From positions 992,001 through 1,056,000 of the forward strand of contig CANMWO010000001.1 in NCBI GenBank assembly GCA_947501695.1: a DNA stretch of 64,000 bases. Reading direction: 5' to 3'. Within the stretch, counting starts at the first letter, position 1, and each line of letters begins with the position of its first letter. Position numbers and translations under genes: made by a program. Origin of the DNA: an uncultured Sphingomonadaceae bacterium (GTDB taxonomy: Bacteria > Pseudomonadota > Alphaproteobacteria > Sphingomonadales > Sphingomonadaceae). Positions 52,184 to 61,820 of this stretch are shown piece after piece. The notes beneath the pieces were generated by a model that made no database searches, was not told where the DNA came from, and was given only the letters and a program-made list of their open reading frames with translations.

Positions 52184-52840
52184 TTAATCCATCCACATGC
52201 GCATCAAATTATATTGTAACGCTTGCATGCGGGTATAGTTTTCATGCTTCATGTTCAAACCTTCTAAAGCCGCAACTTCATTCAGCTCATAAAGCAGGTT
52301 ACGTTTCATAACGTCAGAAACCTTGCTTTGAATGAAGGTGATCGCGACCATCCGTTCGCCGTCGGAAATCGCTTCGACTTCATGGAGAGTATGGGATGGA
52401 TAAACGATCGCGGTCCCGGCTAATCCTTTGAAGCGCATACTGGCTTCGCCTTGTGTGACGCGCAGCGCGCCGCCTTTATAATCATCTGGGTCGTTTAAAA
52501 ATATCGTACAACTGATATCCGACCGGAGCGGTCCATCCGGTAGTGGAATAATGGCGCTGTCAGCATGAAGGCCGTAATGCATTCCCGGTTGATAGCGAGT
52601 AATGAGAGGCGGGGCGACTTTCTCTGGGAAAGCGAAGTCGGTAAACTCAGGGTTAGACATCAACGCATCATAAAGAATTTTGGATGTCTTATTATAGGCG
52701 TCGAGATCGTGGAGCTGAAGATTGTTTTTCACTTTTGAATGGGGATTGCTGATTTTTCCATCAACAAATTGGCCGCTATTGGAGATTCTTTTGATTTCGT
52801 TCACTTGACTTTGATCTAGCAATTTGAGCTGTTTGAACAT
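52184..52840 (-). CDS. PKHD-type Fe(II)/2-oxoglutarate hydroxylase
   Basis: HYGLHADSAI HxD motif, YPSHTLHEVEAISDGERMVAITFIQS distal His/Arg, YbiX/PiuC-like C-terminus. Confidence 0.9.
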   Translation of the reverse strand: MFKQLKLLDQSQVNEIKRISNSGQFVDGKISNPHSKVKNNLQLHDLDAYNKTSKILYDALMSNPEFTDFAFPEKVAPPLITRYQPGMHYGLHADSAIIPLPDGPLRSDISCTIFLNDPDDYKGGALRVTQGEASMRFKGLAGTAIVYPSHTLHEVEAISDGERMVAITFIQSKVSDVMKRNLLYELNEVAALEGLNMKHENYTRMQALQYNLMRMWMD

Positions 52841-53889
52841 TATCTTCTCGTTTCAATCCATTGCATGGCTTCTGCCACCAGAGGGAAGTCACCTGCAATA
52901 TTTTCGGTCCATCTAATTGCCGCTGCAATATCGACTGCATTGTCTCGTGTTGCTTCTAGCAATAATTGCTGTCGCAAATTCGGACTATAGTCATGTTCTG
53001 GCGCTTTGGAATAGGAAGACATGATCGGGCCTGATAACAGCTCAGTTGTTTTTTGCGTCGATAGCTTGTGCGAGAAATGCCCAGCTGCTCTTGATAAGTA
53101 TTCTTCAGGATTAGAGAGAAATGATTCAAAATCCATCCATAATATATTGGTGGATGGCTTGTTCTTTTGCGCTCTGAAAAGCGTAACCAGTTCGCACAAC
53201 CAGCTCATCGCGACGCGCTGGGCAAGTGATAGCTCCCAAAGTCGGGCGGGTGCTTTACCGAGATGCTGGGTTAGTCGTTTTAATCGATTACCGGCCATCA
53301 TGTGCATCTCTTGCACCGAGGTTTCTCCGGCTAATATAGTCGGGATATAGCGATCAAGCGGAGCGTAAAGGAAAAGTGCATCTACCGGGCCGACCAATAA
53401 TTGGGGAGCTAGTTCGCTGACGAAGCTACTGGCTTTGATCATGACCTTTTGGTCGGGGTGAAACGATCGGGATAACCAGCGAACTGTCTCGTCAAGGCGG
53501 CGCTGATAGGTTTCCGGAGACCAAGGACTCTCTGGCTCGTCCTGGATCTGCGAGATTTCAGTTAAGGTCCGCAGCAATTGCGGTTCTCTTAGCGCCAATA
53601 CGGTGTCGATTTCCCCCAGTAACCTCGAAAGCAAAGTCGATCCCACATGACCGATGTGGAAAATATATTGTGGTGTTGGCCTATCCTCCAGAGTCAGTTC
53701 GGACAATTGAGACCAGGGTACCAATTGTCGCCGTAACTGCGGTGTGAAAATCCGTTGATCGAGAAAACTGGCCTTGCGATAATCGTCTTCGGTCAAATGC
53801 GACAACAGCACTTGGTCCGTCGGTAAATCGACCAGATGGGGCAGGAGCCGCGCATCCTGGGTGAACTGATTTTGCCAGCTATCGGTCAA
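52840..53889 (-). CDS. Sulfotransferase-like P-loop protein, uncharacterised
   Basis: YIFHIGHVGSTLLSRLLGEIDTVLALREPQ resembles the PAPS-binding loop and following region of sulfotransferase-fold proteins. Confidence 0.55.
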   Translation of the reverse strand: MTDSWQNQFTQDARLLPHLVDLPTDQVLLSHLTEDDYRKASFLDQRIFTPQLRRQLVPWSQLSELTLEDRPTPQYIFHIGHVGSTLLSRLLGEIDTVLALREPQLLRTLTEISQIQDEPESPWSPETYQRRLDETVRWLSRSFHPDQKVMIKASSFVSELAPQLLVGPVDALFLYAPLDRYIPTILAGETSVQEMHMMAGNRLKRLTQHLGKAPARLWELSLAQRVAMSWLCELVTLFRAQKNKPSTNILWMDFESFLSNPEEYLSRAAGHFSHKLSTQKTTELLSGPIMSSYSKAPEHDYSPNLRQQLLLEATRDNAVDIAAAIRWTENIAGDFPLVAEAMQWIETRR

Positions 53890-53907
53890 TATACCCTCAT
53901 ATAAACG

Positions 53908-53959
53908 AAAAAGCCCGGATTTGGATTGTTACCATGTAACGCACCAGCTCCGGGCTTTT
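53908..53959 (-). terminator. Terminator downstream of rplI
   Basis: AAAAGCCCGGA ... TCCGGGCTTTT with an inner GTTAC-CAT-GTAAC stem in the loop. Confidence 0.75.
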
Positions 53960-53976
53960 CAATCACTTGCGGACAA

Positions 53977-54627
53977 TCATTCTTTGTCTTCGGTGCTTTC
54001 TTCTGTTTCTTCAGCAGCTTCCTCGGAAGCCGCTTCTTCAGAAGCTTCTTCTTTGTCAGATGCTTCTTCTTCACCGTCATCTTCGCTTTCAGGCGCCAAA
54101 GCTGCAGCAGCCAATTCGGCCTGCTCATCTTCAAACATCTGGGCGATGACGTCGATGCCATCTTTCTGCAGTTCCGCTTCGTCATCAGAGCGGGCCACAT
54201 TGACCTGCACATTGACAGAAACTTCTGGGTGCAAACGGACGCGAACATCGAAAACACCAAGCGTTTTGATTGGTTTCTCGAGTATCACCATGCTTTTCTC
54301 AACCGTGGCACCATCGGCAGCCAGAGTTTCAACAATATCGCGAACCGAAACCGAACCGTAAAGCTGGCCGCTGGCAGAAGACGCACGGATCAAAACAATC
54401 TGTTTGCCATCAATACCGCCAGATGCTTTTTCCGCTTCTGAGCGTTTCGCTTCATTGTCTGATTCAATCTGCGCGCGATTGGCTTCGAAAACCTTCTTGT
54501 TGGCTTCGTTGGCGCGCAGGGCCTTTTTGTTGGGCAACAAGAAGTTACGGGCATAGCCGTTCTTCACAGTGACAACATCACCGATGCTGCCCAGTTTTTC
54601 GACTCGTTCGAGCAAAATAATATCCAT
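53977..54627 (-). CDS. rplI: 50S ribosomal protein L9 with long acidic C-terminal extension
   Basis: MDIILLERVEKLGSIGDVVTVKNGYARNFLLPNKKA; tail SEDDGEEEASDKEEASEEAASEEAAEETEESTEDKE. Confidence 0.95.
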   Translation of the reverse strand: MDIILLERVEKLGSIGDVVTVKNGYARNFLLPNKKALRANEANKKVFEANRAQIESDNEAKRSEAEKASGGIDGKQIVLIRASSASGQLYGSVSVRDIVETLAADGATVEKSMVILEKPIKTLGVFDVRVRLHPEVSVNVQVNVARSDDEAELQKDGIDVIAQMFEDEQAELAAAALAPESEDDGEEEASDKEEASEEAASEEAAEETEESTEDKE

Positions 54628-54638
54628 TGGTCTTGCTC

Positions 54639-54863
54639 CTATTTCACGAGATAAGGCAGCAGGCCGAGATGGCGAGCGCGTTTGATGGCTTTGGACAATT
54701 CGCGCTGCTTCTTAGCGGAAACTGCGGTGATACGACTAGGTACGATCTTGCCACGCTCGGAAATATATCCCTGCAGCATTTTCACATCTTTATAGTCAAT
54801 TGGTTGCGCGTTTTTGCCGGAAAAGGGGCAGCTTTTGCGGCGACGGAAAAATGGACGTCCCAT
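54639..54863 (-). CDS. rpsR: 30S ribosomal protein S18
   Basis: [65 protein letters not shown]. Confidence 0.98.
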   Translation of the reverse strand: MGRPFFRRRKSCPFSGKNAQPIDYKDVKMLQGYISERGKIVPSRITAVSAKKQRELSKAIKRARHLGLLPYLVK

Positions 54864-54884
54864 GATTATTACTCCTTATCTAGC

Positions 54885-55268
54885 TTAACTATCGTCGCGG
54901 TCGCGACGAGGTGGGCGATCACCACCGCCACGGCGGGTGTCACGTTCAGGCTTACGCATCATGACTGATGGGCCTTCTTCATGCTCGTCCACGCGGATGG
55001 TGAGAAAACGGATAACGTCTTCATTGATACGGGTCTGACGCTCAAGTTCAGCAATTACGTTGGTTGGTGCGTCGAGACGCAGCATCACGTAATGCGCTTT
55101 GCGGTTTTTTTGAACCTTATAGGCCAGCGTACGCAGGCCCCAGGTTTCGGTCAAAACGACTTTGCCTTCATTGGCTTCAACAATTTTTGTAGCTTCCTGA
55201 GCGAGACTATCGACTTGAGATTGGCTCAAATCCTGACGCGCGAGGAAGACATGCTCATACATTGGCAT
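54885..55268 (-). CDS. rpsF: 30S ribosomal protein S6
   Basis: [45 protein letters not shown]. Confidence 0.97.
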   Translation of the reverse strand: MPMYEHVFLARQDLSQSQVDSLAQEATKIVEANEGKVVLTETWGLRTLAYKVQKNRKAHYVMLRLDAPTNVIAELERQTRINEDVIRFLTIRVDEHEEGPSVMMRKPERDTRRGGGDRPPRRDRDDS

Positions 55269-55785
55269 GCAGTATTTCCTTCATATTACCGATCGCTGAC
55301 GCCGCACCATGCAGACACGCCCCTCCGGCTTTCTTTGTTTTTCCAGGTGATTCGAACAGTCGAATAAAGCGGAAGCGGCGTCCATGGCGGATTTGCGGGA
55401 GGAATGCAAGTGTTGTGGTGGGAGTCTTTATAGAATCTCAAGTGCTGAGCGACGACATGCGTCGCCTTGGCTACGCGCCATATATGATAGGCTCGCTTAT
55501 TCGAGGAAAGCCAAACAGGCGGATGTCCGCGCCAAGGTTTCCAGTAACACCACTTGCTTATCCGGCGACCAGCAATACCCCGATATTTTTCGGCGTCATT
55601 TTTTGAATTTTTGCAAAATTGGAAATATCTCAGTTGCATTTTGCAAAGCAATCGCATTCCGCAAATTTTATTCCTGATGCCTATCACGCGGTTAACTCAA
55701 TAACTCCCCGATATTCATCGAAAAAAATATTCTGGCATTGAAGTTGCTCAGAAGCAGTAACCTTAATTGACTGGAGAAAAAAGCA

Positions 55786-56085
55786 ATGCCAAACACATAT
55801 TTTTCTAACAATTTCAGCACCATTGAGGAGAGTAGTGTTACAAAGCGCTACAAGTACAAGATTGGCAATGAGGTTCTAGACCGTATTAAAGCGGAAAAAA
55901 TGAGGACGGGAACGGGGGCAAGGGGGCTGTTGCACGCAATGCATCACATTTACCCGCCTGAGCTATCCGGCGATATGATCAATAATTGGATATCGGGCCG
56001 GACCAAAAAGGCATATTGGGAACATGTGAATTGGGTATTGGAACGATATGCAATTTTGCCAACAAAGCATCGGAAAACCACTTGA
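55786..56085 (+). CDS. Small orphan protein, unknown function
   Basis: 99 aa ORF with GAGAAAAAAG-like upstream purines, basic and Trp-rich C-terminal half, in AT-rich surroundings. Confidence 0.45.
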   Translation: MPNTYFSNNFSTIEESSVTKRYKYKIGNEVLDRIKAEKMRTGTGARGLLHAMHHIYPPELSGDMINNWISGRTKKAYWEHVNWVLERYAILPTKHRKTT

Positions 56086-56243
56086 GTAGCTTGCACGATA
56101 TCACTGAGAATGCCGGGTCGCCTGTCTTAAAGTTCAGCCTATAAAATATAGAACTAGATATTTAGGATAAGCAATCGATCACTTCTTACCACGCCTTGGA
56201 TTAAATAATGTAAGCTTTTGCACCCATAGCGGACACTAATGCT

Positions 56244-57509
56244 TCACTTGATAAACTTGAACATATGCCCGCCAATTTTCCGCATCTGGATTTCTTCCGA
56301 TCCCTCGGTAATCCTGTAACGGCGGTGGTGGCGATAGATATGTTCGAAAGGCTTGTGGCGGGAATAGCCCATGCCGCCGTGGACCTGCATGGCTCGGTCT
56401 GCGGCGTCGCAGCAGAGGCGGTTGGCTCGGTAGTTACACATGGACACCTGAGCCGAAAGATATTTGGCGACATCCACCTTGGCCATCCCGTCCATTTGGG
56501 ATGCCGTTTTGTAGATGAGCTGGCGTAGCATGGCTGCCTCTGTATGGAGCTCTACCAAGGGAAATTGGATCGCCTGATTGACTGCCAGCGGCTTCCCGAA
56601 CGGTTTGCGCTCTCCGGCATATTTCACCGATTGATCGATACAATATTGCGCGGCACCCAGTGATGAGGCGGCTTGGCGGATCCGGTTTTCATGCACAAAA
56701 TGCTGGGCGGCGGCGAGACCCATGTCGAGATCACCCAATATCTGGTCTGCAGGAATCCAGACGTTGGTAAAACTGCATTTCGGATGATCGGTGGGCATGT
56801 TGAATGTCCACATATATTCGCCAATTTCAAAACCCTCGGCGTCGGTTGGGACGATGAAACAACCTATGCCTTGCGCATCACCATCTTTGCCGCGGTGGCG
56901 GGCAAAGGTCATGACATGACTGGCGACATGCAGACCGGTGGTCCACATTTTGTTGCCGTTGATCAGCCAGCCGTCCACGCCGTCACGCTGTTCAGCGACA
57001 GCGGTCGTGTCCATCCAAGTGGCATCCGAACCATGATCTTCCTCGGTCAGACCAAAACACCACTTCATCTCGCCCTTGAGCATTGCAGGAATGCATTCTT
57101 GTTTTTGCTTATCCGTTCCGAAATCCCGGAGCATCAATGGCTGGACGAGATTACCGACGATCGAATTTTCATTTTGCAGGTCATTGTGGAGACCTAGCCC
57201 CTTGTGCGCGAGATGCTCACGGATCCGTGCCATACCAAGATTAGAGCCATCCTGTCCGCCAAAATCCTTGGGCAAGGCATAACGAAAATGTCCGGCGGCA
57301 TCGGCGGTACGGCGCATTTCGTCGAGCAGATCCTCCCATTCCTTGGTCGGCAGGCCCTGATTATCCCAATCTGTCCGGCTGTCTTCCCGACGATGATCGA
57401 AAAAGCGGATATTGTCATCACGTCGCTCAATCGGTTTAATTTCTGCTTCAATAAAATCATCGAGAACGGAGAGATAGTCTTCTATTTCCTGCGGAATATC
57501 AAAGCTCAT
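56244..57509 (-). CDS. Acyl-CoA dehydrogenase family protein
   Basis: MKWCFGLTEEDHGSDAT, NGNKMWTTG, QVHGGMGYSRHKPFEHIYRHHRRYRITEGSEEI. Confidence 0.95.
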   Translation of the reverse strand: MSFDIPQEIEDYLSVLDDFIEAEIKPIERRDDNIRFFDHRREDSRTDWDNQGLPTKEWEDLLDEMRRTADAAGHFRYALPKDFGGQDGSNLGMARIREHLAHKGLGLHNDLQNENSIVGNLVQPLMLRDFGTDKQKQECIPAMLKGEMKWCFGLTEEDHGSDATWMDTTAVAEQRDGVDGWLINGNKMWTTGLHVASHVMTFARHRGKDGDAQGIGCFIVPTDAEGFEIGEYMWTFNMPTDHPKCSFTNVWIPADQILGDLDMGLAAAQHFVHENRIRQAASSLGAAQYCIDQSVKYAGERKPFGKPLAVNQAIQFPLVELHTEAAMLRQLIYKTASQMDGMAKVDVAKYLSAQVSMCNYRANRLCCDAADRAMQVHGGMGYSRHKPFEHIYRHHRRYRITEGSEEIQMRKIGGHMFKFIK

Positions 57510-57510
57510 A

Positions 57511-58917
57511 TCATGGTCTCCATTTGTTGAGCGCGACCTCTAGGCCGGCATATTTAGGTTGATCGATGGATAGGCGTTCGAGAGCAGAGAGCCGAAAATG
57601 GTCCCAAAGACCGGGATACTCTGCATTTATGCGTCCTTCTGAAAGAGCGGCGCAAAGCTGTCCATGGTCTAATCCGATAGCCTTTAGTCGTGCGTCTGAG
57701 GCGGCCTGAAAGTTTTGCCCATGGCGAGCATGTCGCTGCGCGATGCCAAGCGCGTTGCCAGCCACTCTGGACTGAAACATGTCATGGCCTTTTAGATCGG
57801 GCTGAACCTTTTCTTTATTCCACTCGCCAAGAGCGGTTAGTAGCTCGTCGTAGCTGATTTCGCCGCAGTCTTCCGGCAATGTAGGAGACTGCCAATCGAT
57901 TGGGGTGCACAATTTCGATGGTAATATTCCTTCAAACAACAGCGCAAGATCAATTTCAACTTCTGAAACGCGGCGGCCAATGACAGTGCGCTCCAGCGAG
58001 CGATCACCGTTGCTACGCCAGATTTCACCCATCAACAAACAGCTAACTCCCCACCAAAGGGTCGAGTAAATCAGCCAGTAGCGAAAACGTTCCGGATCGA
58101 CCGTCTCACCGCCGTGGCTCGCATAGGCAGCGAGGAAAGCTTCCGCTGTATCAAAGCCACCTGCGACTTTTTCATAATGACCGAAGCGCCAGCTTGGCGT
58201 GCATAGATAAGCCAGATCCTGTATCGGATCACCCAGGCGCGTTAGCTCCCAGTCGAGCACGGCTGACAGGCCTGATGATGTGATCATCAGGTTGCCCATA
58301 CGGAAATCGCCATGGACGATTTTTCTGACATCACTTGCCGGTGCGTTTGATTGGAGCCAATGAAAAGCATATTCGAAGATTGGGATTGCGCCACCGATTT
58401 CGTCATAGCGTTCTCGCTGCTGATCGATAAGTTGTGCTGGAGACAAATATTCAAGCGGTTCCGGCAAGTTTTCGGGCACCATGTTGTGAATACGCCACAA
58501 CTCCAATGCGCATTGTTCGGTCAATCTACTTTCGGCTTCGGCGAATTCGGGTTTTCCAAGAATTTTGTGCGGCAGTGTTTCACCTTCGGCCTTGTCCATT
58601 ATAAAGCCTTCGCCAAGGCCATCTTCAGGTTTTAACCGCGCCCGGACGATTGGCGCTGTGACTTCCGATTGAACAGCCAGATCAATTATATCGGCTTGTG
58701 TCGCCAAAGAGATTCCGCGCATTCCTTCCTCGTCGCGTGAAATGCCCTTTGGCAAGCGGCGCAGGACAAATGCTTCATCATCAAAGGTGAAGGACCAGCT
58801 TTCCATGCTAGCACCGCCAGACAGTCGTCGAACGTCGGCAAGCAACCCGACACTACGGAAGGTTTTGGCGCAAAAATCAGCCAGTTTTTGTTTAAAGTCA
58901 GGGCTCTCCATTTGCAT
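57511..58917 (-). CDS. Phosphotransferase (APH/ACAD10-like) family protein
   Basis: RLSGGASMESWSF, KIVHGDFRMGNLMIT, AVLDWELTRLGDPIQDLAYLC. Confidence 0.92.
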   Translation of the reverse strand: MQMESPDFKQKLADFCAKTFRSVGLLADVRRLSGGASMESWSFTFDDEAFVLRRLPKGISRDEEGMRGISLATQADIIDLAVQSEVTAPIVRARLKPEDGLGEGFIMDKAEGETLPHKILGKPEFAEAESRLTEQCALELWRIHNMVPENLPEPLEYLSPAQLIDQQRERYDEIGGAIPIFEYAFHWLQSNAPASDVRKIVHGDFRMGNLMITSSGLSAVLDWELTRLGDPIQDLAYLCTPSWRFGHYEKVAGGFDTAEAFLAAYASHGGETVDPERFRYWLIYSTLWWGVSCLLMGEIWRSNGDRSLERTVIGRRVSEVEIDLALLFEGILPSKLCTPIDWQSPTLPEDCGEISYDELLTALGEWNKEKVQPDLKGHDMFQSRVAGNALGIAQRHARHGQNFQAASDARLKAIGLDHGQLCAALSEGRINAEYPGLWDHFRLSALERLSIDQPKYAGLEVALNKWRP

Positions 58918-59047
58918 GGACCTAATTGGTCAATTGAAACTTGGCAATCGCAATAGTGCTAGCGATTTACGCTGTGATACTTGCATGCTGAGCCATTCCC
59001 TCTTACCTGCGGCTAAAGCAAATTAACAAAATTGATAAGGGGCAAGC

Positions 59048-59983
59048 ATGAGGGCGTTTATTTTTCCGGGACAGGGCAGTCAGGCCGTTGGTATGGGCAA
59101 AGCCTTAGCCGAAGCCAGCAATACGGCCCGCGAAGTTTTTCAGGAAGTCGACCATGCGCTGGAACAGGATCTGTTCAAACTGATGTGCGAAGGCCCAGAA
59201 GACGAGTTGACCCTGACGGAAAATGCGCAACCGGCGATCATGGCTAATGCGATTGCGACATTGCGCGTTATGGAAAAAGAAGGCGGCAAATCACTTGCCG
59301 ATCTATGTTCTTACGTCGCTGGTCATAGTTTAGGTGAATATACCGCGCTCTGTGCTTCAGGTGCTTTGAACCTGTCGACAACGGCGGAGTTACTGAAATT
59401 GCGTGGTCAATCCATGCAGAAAGCGGTTCCAGTTGGTGAGGGCGGTATGGCCGCCTTGCTGGGTGCAGATATAAAGAAGGCCGCTGGCTTGGCAAAAGCC
59501 GCGGCGCAAGGTGAAATATGTACTGTTGCCAATGATAATGATCCGACTCAAGTTGTCATTTCCGGTCATATGGGTGCGATTGAACGCGCCATCGCGCTGG
59601 TGAAAGAGCATGAGATCAAACGCGGAGTATTACTGCCTGTATCAGCGCCTTTCCATTGCTCGCTTATGCAGCCAGCAGCGGAAGCGATGGAAGAGGCTCT
59701 TGCTGAAGCCAGTATTTTGCCTCCAGTTGTTCCGGTTTTTGCCAATGTTACAGCCGATGCCGTAAGTGATACCGACGAAATTCGCAGTTTGCTGGTCGAA
59801 CAAGTGACCGGGACAGTTCGCTGGCGCGAGTCTGTTTTGAACCTATCTGAGGCCGGAGTAGAACAGTTTGTCGAATTGGGCGGCAAAGTACTCGGCGGCA
59901 TGGTAAAGCGGATTAGCAAAGAAGTCGAAACGACTAGCTTGATCACCATGGACGATATTGAAGCTTTTCTGGCTTCGGTTTAA
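59048..59983 (+). CDS. fabD: Malonyl-CoA:ACP transacylase
   Basis: FPGQGSQAVGMGK, VAGHSLGEYTAL active-site Ser, PVSAPFHCSLM. Confidence 0.97.
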   Translation: MRAFIFPGQGSQAVGMGKALAEASNTAREVFQEVDHALEQDLFKLMCEGPEDELTLTENAQPAIMANAIATLRVMEKEGGKSLADLCSYVAGHSLGEYTALCASGALNLSTTAELLKLRGQSMQKAVPVGEGGMAALLGADIKKAAGLAKAAAQGEICTVANDNDPTQVVISGHMGAIERAIALVKEHEIKRGVLLPVSAPFHCSLMQPAAEAMEEALAEASILPPVVPVFANVTADAVSDTDEIRSLLVEQVTGTVRWRESVLNLSEAGVEQFVELGGKVLGGMVKRISKEVETTSLITMDDIEAFLASV

Positions 59984-60028
59984 ACGCCCTTTCTGATATT
60001 TTTGCCGACATGATAGATAGGAACAAAC

Positions 60029-60772
60029 ATGTTTGATCTCAAAGGAATGACAGCGCTGGTAACCGGCGCATCTGGCGGTATCGGTTCAGCCATTGCCAAA
60101 TCGTTGGCTGAGCGTGGGGCGACGATAGCGTTATCGGGTACGCGCAAACTGACATTGATGGAGCTGATTCCGGAACTGAAAGGTGAGGGTCATGTTGTTA
60201 TTCCTTGCAATCTTTCTGATGCCGAAGAAGTAAACGCGCTGGTTCCCTCGGTGATTGAAAAGCTCGGTAAGATCGACATTTTGGTGAATAACGCCGGGAT
60301 CACTCGCGACGGTTTGGTGATGCGTATGTCGGATGAAGACTGGTCCGATGTTTTGAACGTCAATCTGGAATCTGCTTTTCGGCTCGCTCGTGCAGCAGCA
60401 CGTCCGATGATGAAAGCCCGCCATGGCCGGATTATTTCGATCACTTCCGTTGTCGGCGCGACCGGCAATCCGGGACAGGTCAATTATGTTGCGTCCAAGG
60501 CTGGCCTAGTTGGTATGTCGAAAGCGTTGGCACAGGAGCTGGCCTCGCGCGGCATCACTGTGAACTGTGTATCGCCAGGCTTTATAGCATCCCCGATGAC
60601 GGATGCGCTAACCGATGCGCAGAAAGACGACATAAATCGTAAAATTCCTGCCGGGAAAATGGGTGCTGGGGAAGATATTGGTGCCGCTGTGGCTTATCTG
60701 GCAAGTAACGAAGCAGCCTATGTGACCGGCCAGACGCTGCACGTAAATGGCGGCATGGCGATGATTAGCTAA
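60029..60772 (+). CDS. fabG: 3-oxoacyl-[ACP] reductase
   Basis: TGASGGIGSAIA, NNAGITRDGLVMRM, YVASKAGLVGMSKALAQE, HVNGGMAMIS. Confidence 0.96.
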   Translation: MFDLKGMTALVTGASGGIGSAIAKSLAERGATIALSGTRKLTLMELIPELKGEGHVVIPCNLSDAEEVNALVPSVIEKLGKIDILVNNAGITRDGLVMRMSDEDWSDVLNVNLESAFRLARAAARPMMKARHGRIISITSVVGATGNPGQVNYVASKAGLVGMSKALAQELASRGITVNCVSPGFIASPMTDALTDAQKDDINRKIPAGKMGAGEDIGAAVAYLASNEAAYVTGQTLHVNGGMAMIS

Positions 60773-60784
60773 CGGGCATTCGAG

Positions 60785-61321
60785 ATGTTCTCTGTTTTAT
60801 TATCGCTGGCAATGGCTGCAAGTTCCCAACCATCCCTGCCGACGGAGGGATTGCTGACCATTGAAAATCTCGATTGTGTGAGCAAAAAAGTCTCAGCCGA
60901 TCAGGCGCAGGCTTATTATGCCATGGCGCGCAAAGGAAGCGAAGTAGAGGCGTTTCAATCAGCAGGCGCGTTAACTGAAAGCTGTCAGACCCTGCATGGC
61001 TGGACCGATGTTCAAACGCGTAGCGCATTTCGAGTGTCATTGATGGACGGTTGGCTTTTGCAAGAAGGACTAATCGAAACAATTCGGAATTTGGGAGATT
61101 TCAAGCCATTTCTCGACCAATATTATCGTGATAACGTGAAGCCAACGGGTAGATATATGCTGGAAGATGTCTTCCTATCTGGCAAAATGGATGAGGATTT
61201 GACCGCCGCCGGCTATCCGGAAGATAAGAAATTGCGCGAACTGGCTTATAATTACTGGGAATGGCGCGGTGCCCTATACGGTATCGAGGAAGATTTTCGG
61301 AATGGCGAACTGCGACAATAA
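60785..61321 (+). CDS. Hypothetical protein between fabG and acpP
   Basis: 178 aa ORF, predicted N-terminal signal (LLSLAMAASSQ), same orientation as the fab genes. Confidence 0.6.
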   Translation: MFSVLLSLAMAASSQPSLPTEGLLTIENLDCVSKKVSADQAQAYYAMARKGSEVEAFQSAGALTESCQTLHGWTDVQTRSAFRVSLMDGWLLQEGLIETIRNLGDFKPFLDQYYRDNVKPTGRYMLEDVFLSGKMDEDLTAAGYPEDKKLRELAYNYWEWRGALYGIEEDFRNGELRQ

Positions 61322-61428
61322 CTGACAATGTCAGGCCTACATTCACAAAGCTGCTCTTGCCCTCTTGCAAGCGGCGCGGCATGCCACTAGGACAAAATAG
61401 AAATTAATAAAACGAAGAAGGAACTCTC

Positions 61429-61665
61429 ATGAGTGAGACTGCAGACCGCGTAAAAAAGATTGTTGTTGAGCATCTTGGTGTAGAAGCTGACAAAGTGACC
61501 GAAGAAGCGGCATTCATCGATGATCTGGGCGCAGACAGCCTTGATATTGTTGAGCTTGTGATGGCTTTTGAAGAAGAATTCAGCGTCGAAATCCCTGACG
61601 ATGCGGCTGAAAAAATCGCAACCGTCAAAGACGCGATCGATTTCATCGACAAAAACAAGGGCTAA
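61429..61665 (+). CDS. acpP: Acyl carrier protein
   Basis: [35 protein letters not shown]. Confidence 0.98.
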   Translation: MSETADRVKKIVVEHLGVEADKVTEEAAFIDDLGADSLDIVELVMAFEEEFSVEIPDDAAEKIATVKDAIDFIDKNKG

Positions 61666-61731
61666 TTGATTTTAGAATGTAGCCAATAGTTTTGGCTGAC
61701 ATTCTGGGGCCAATGATCGCTAAATAATACC

Positions 61732-61782
61732 AAAGCGGCTCACCGGCCTGGGAAGCATTTCCTGAACCGGTGGCCGCTTTTG
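61732..61782 (+). terminator. Hairpin/attenuator-like element between acpP and fabF
   Basis: AAAGCGGC(T)CACCGG ... CCGGTGGCCGCTTTT, 14 paired bases with a one-base bulge and a short T-run. Confidence 0.65.
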
Positions 61783-61820
61783 AATTGGGGCTTAGGCAAG
61801 CCTGATAAAAGGAGCATAGC

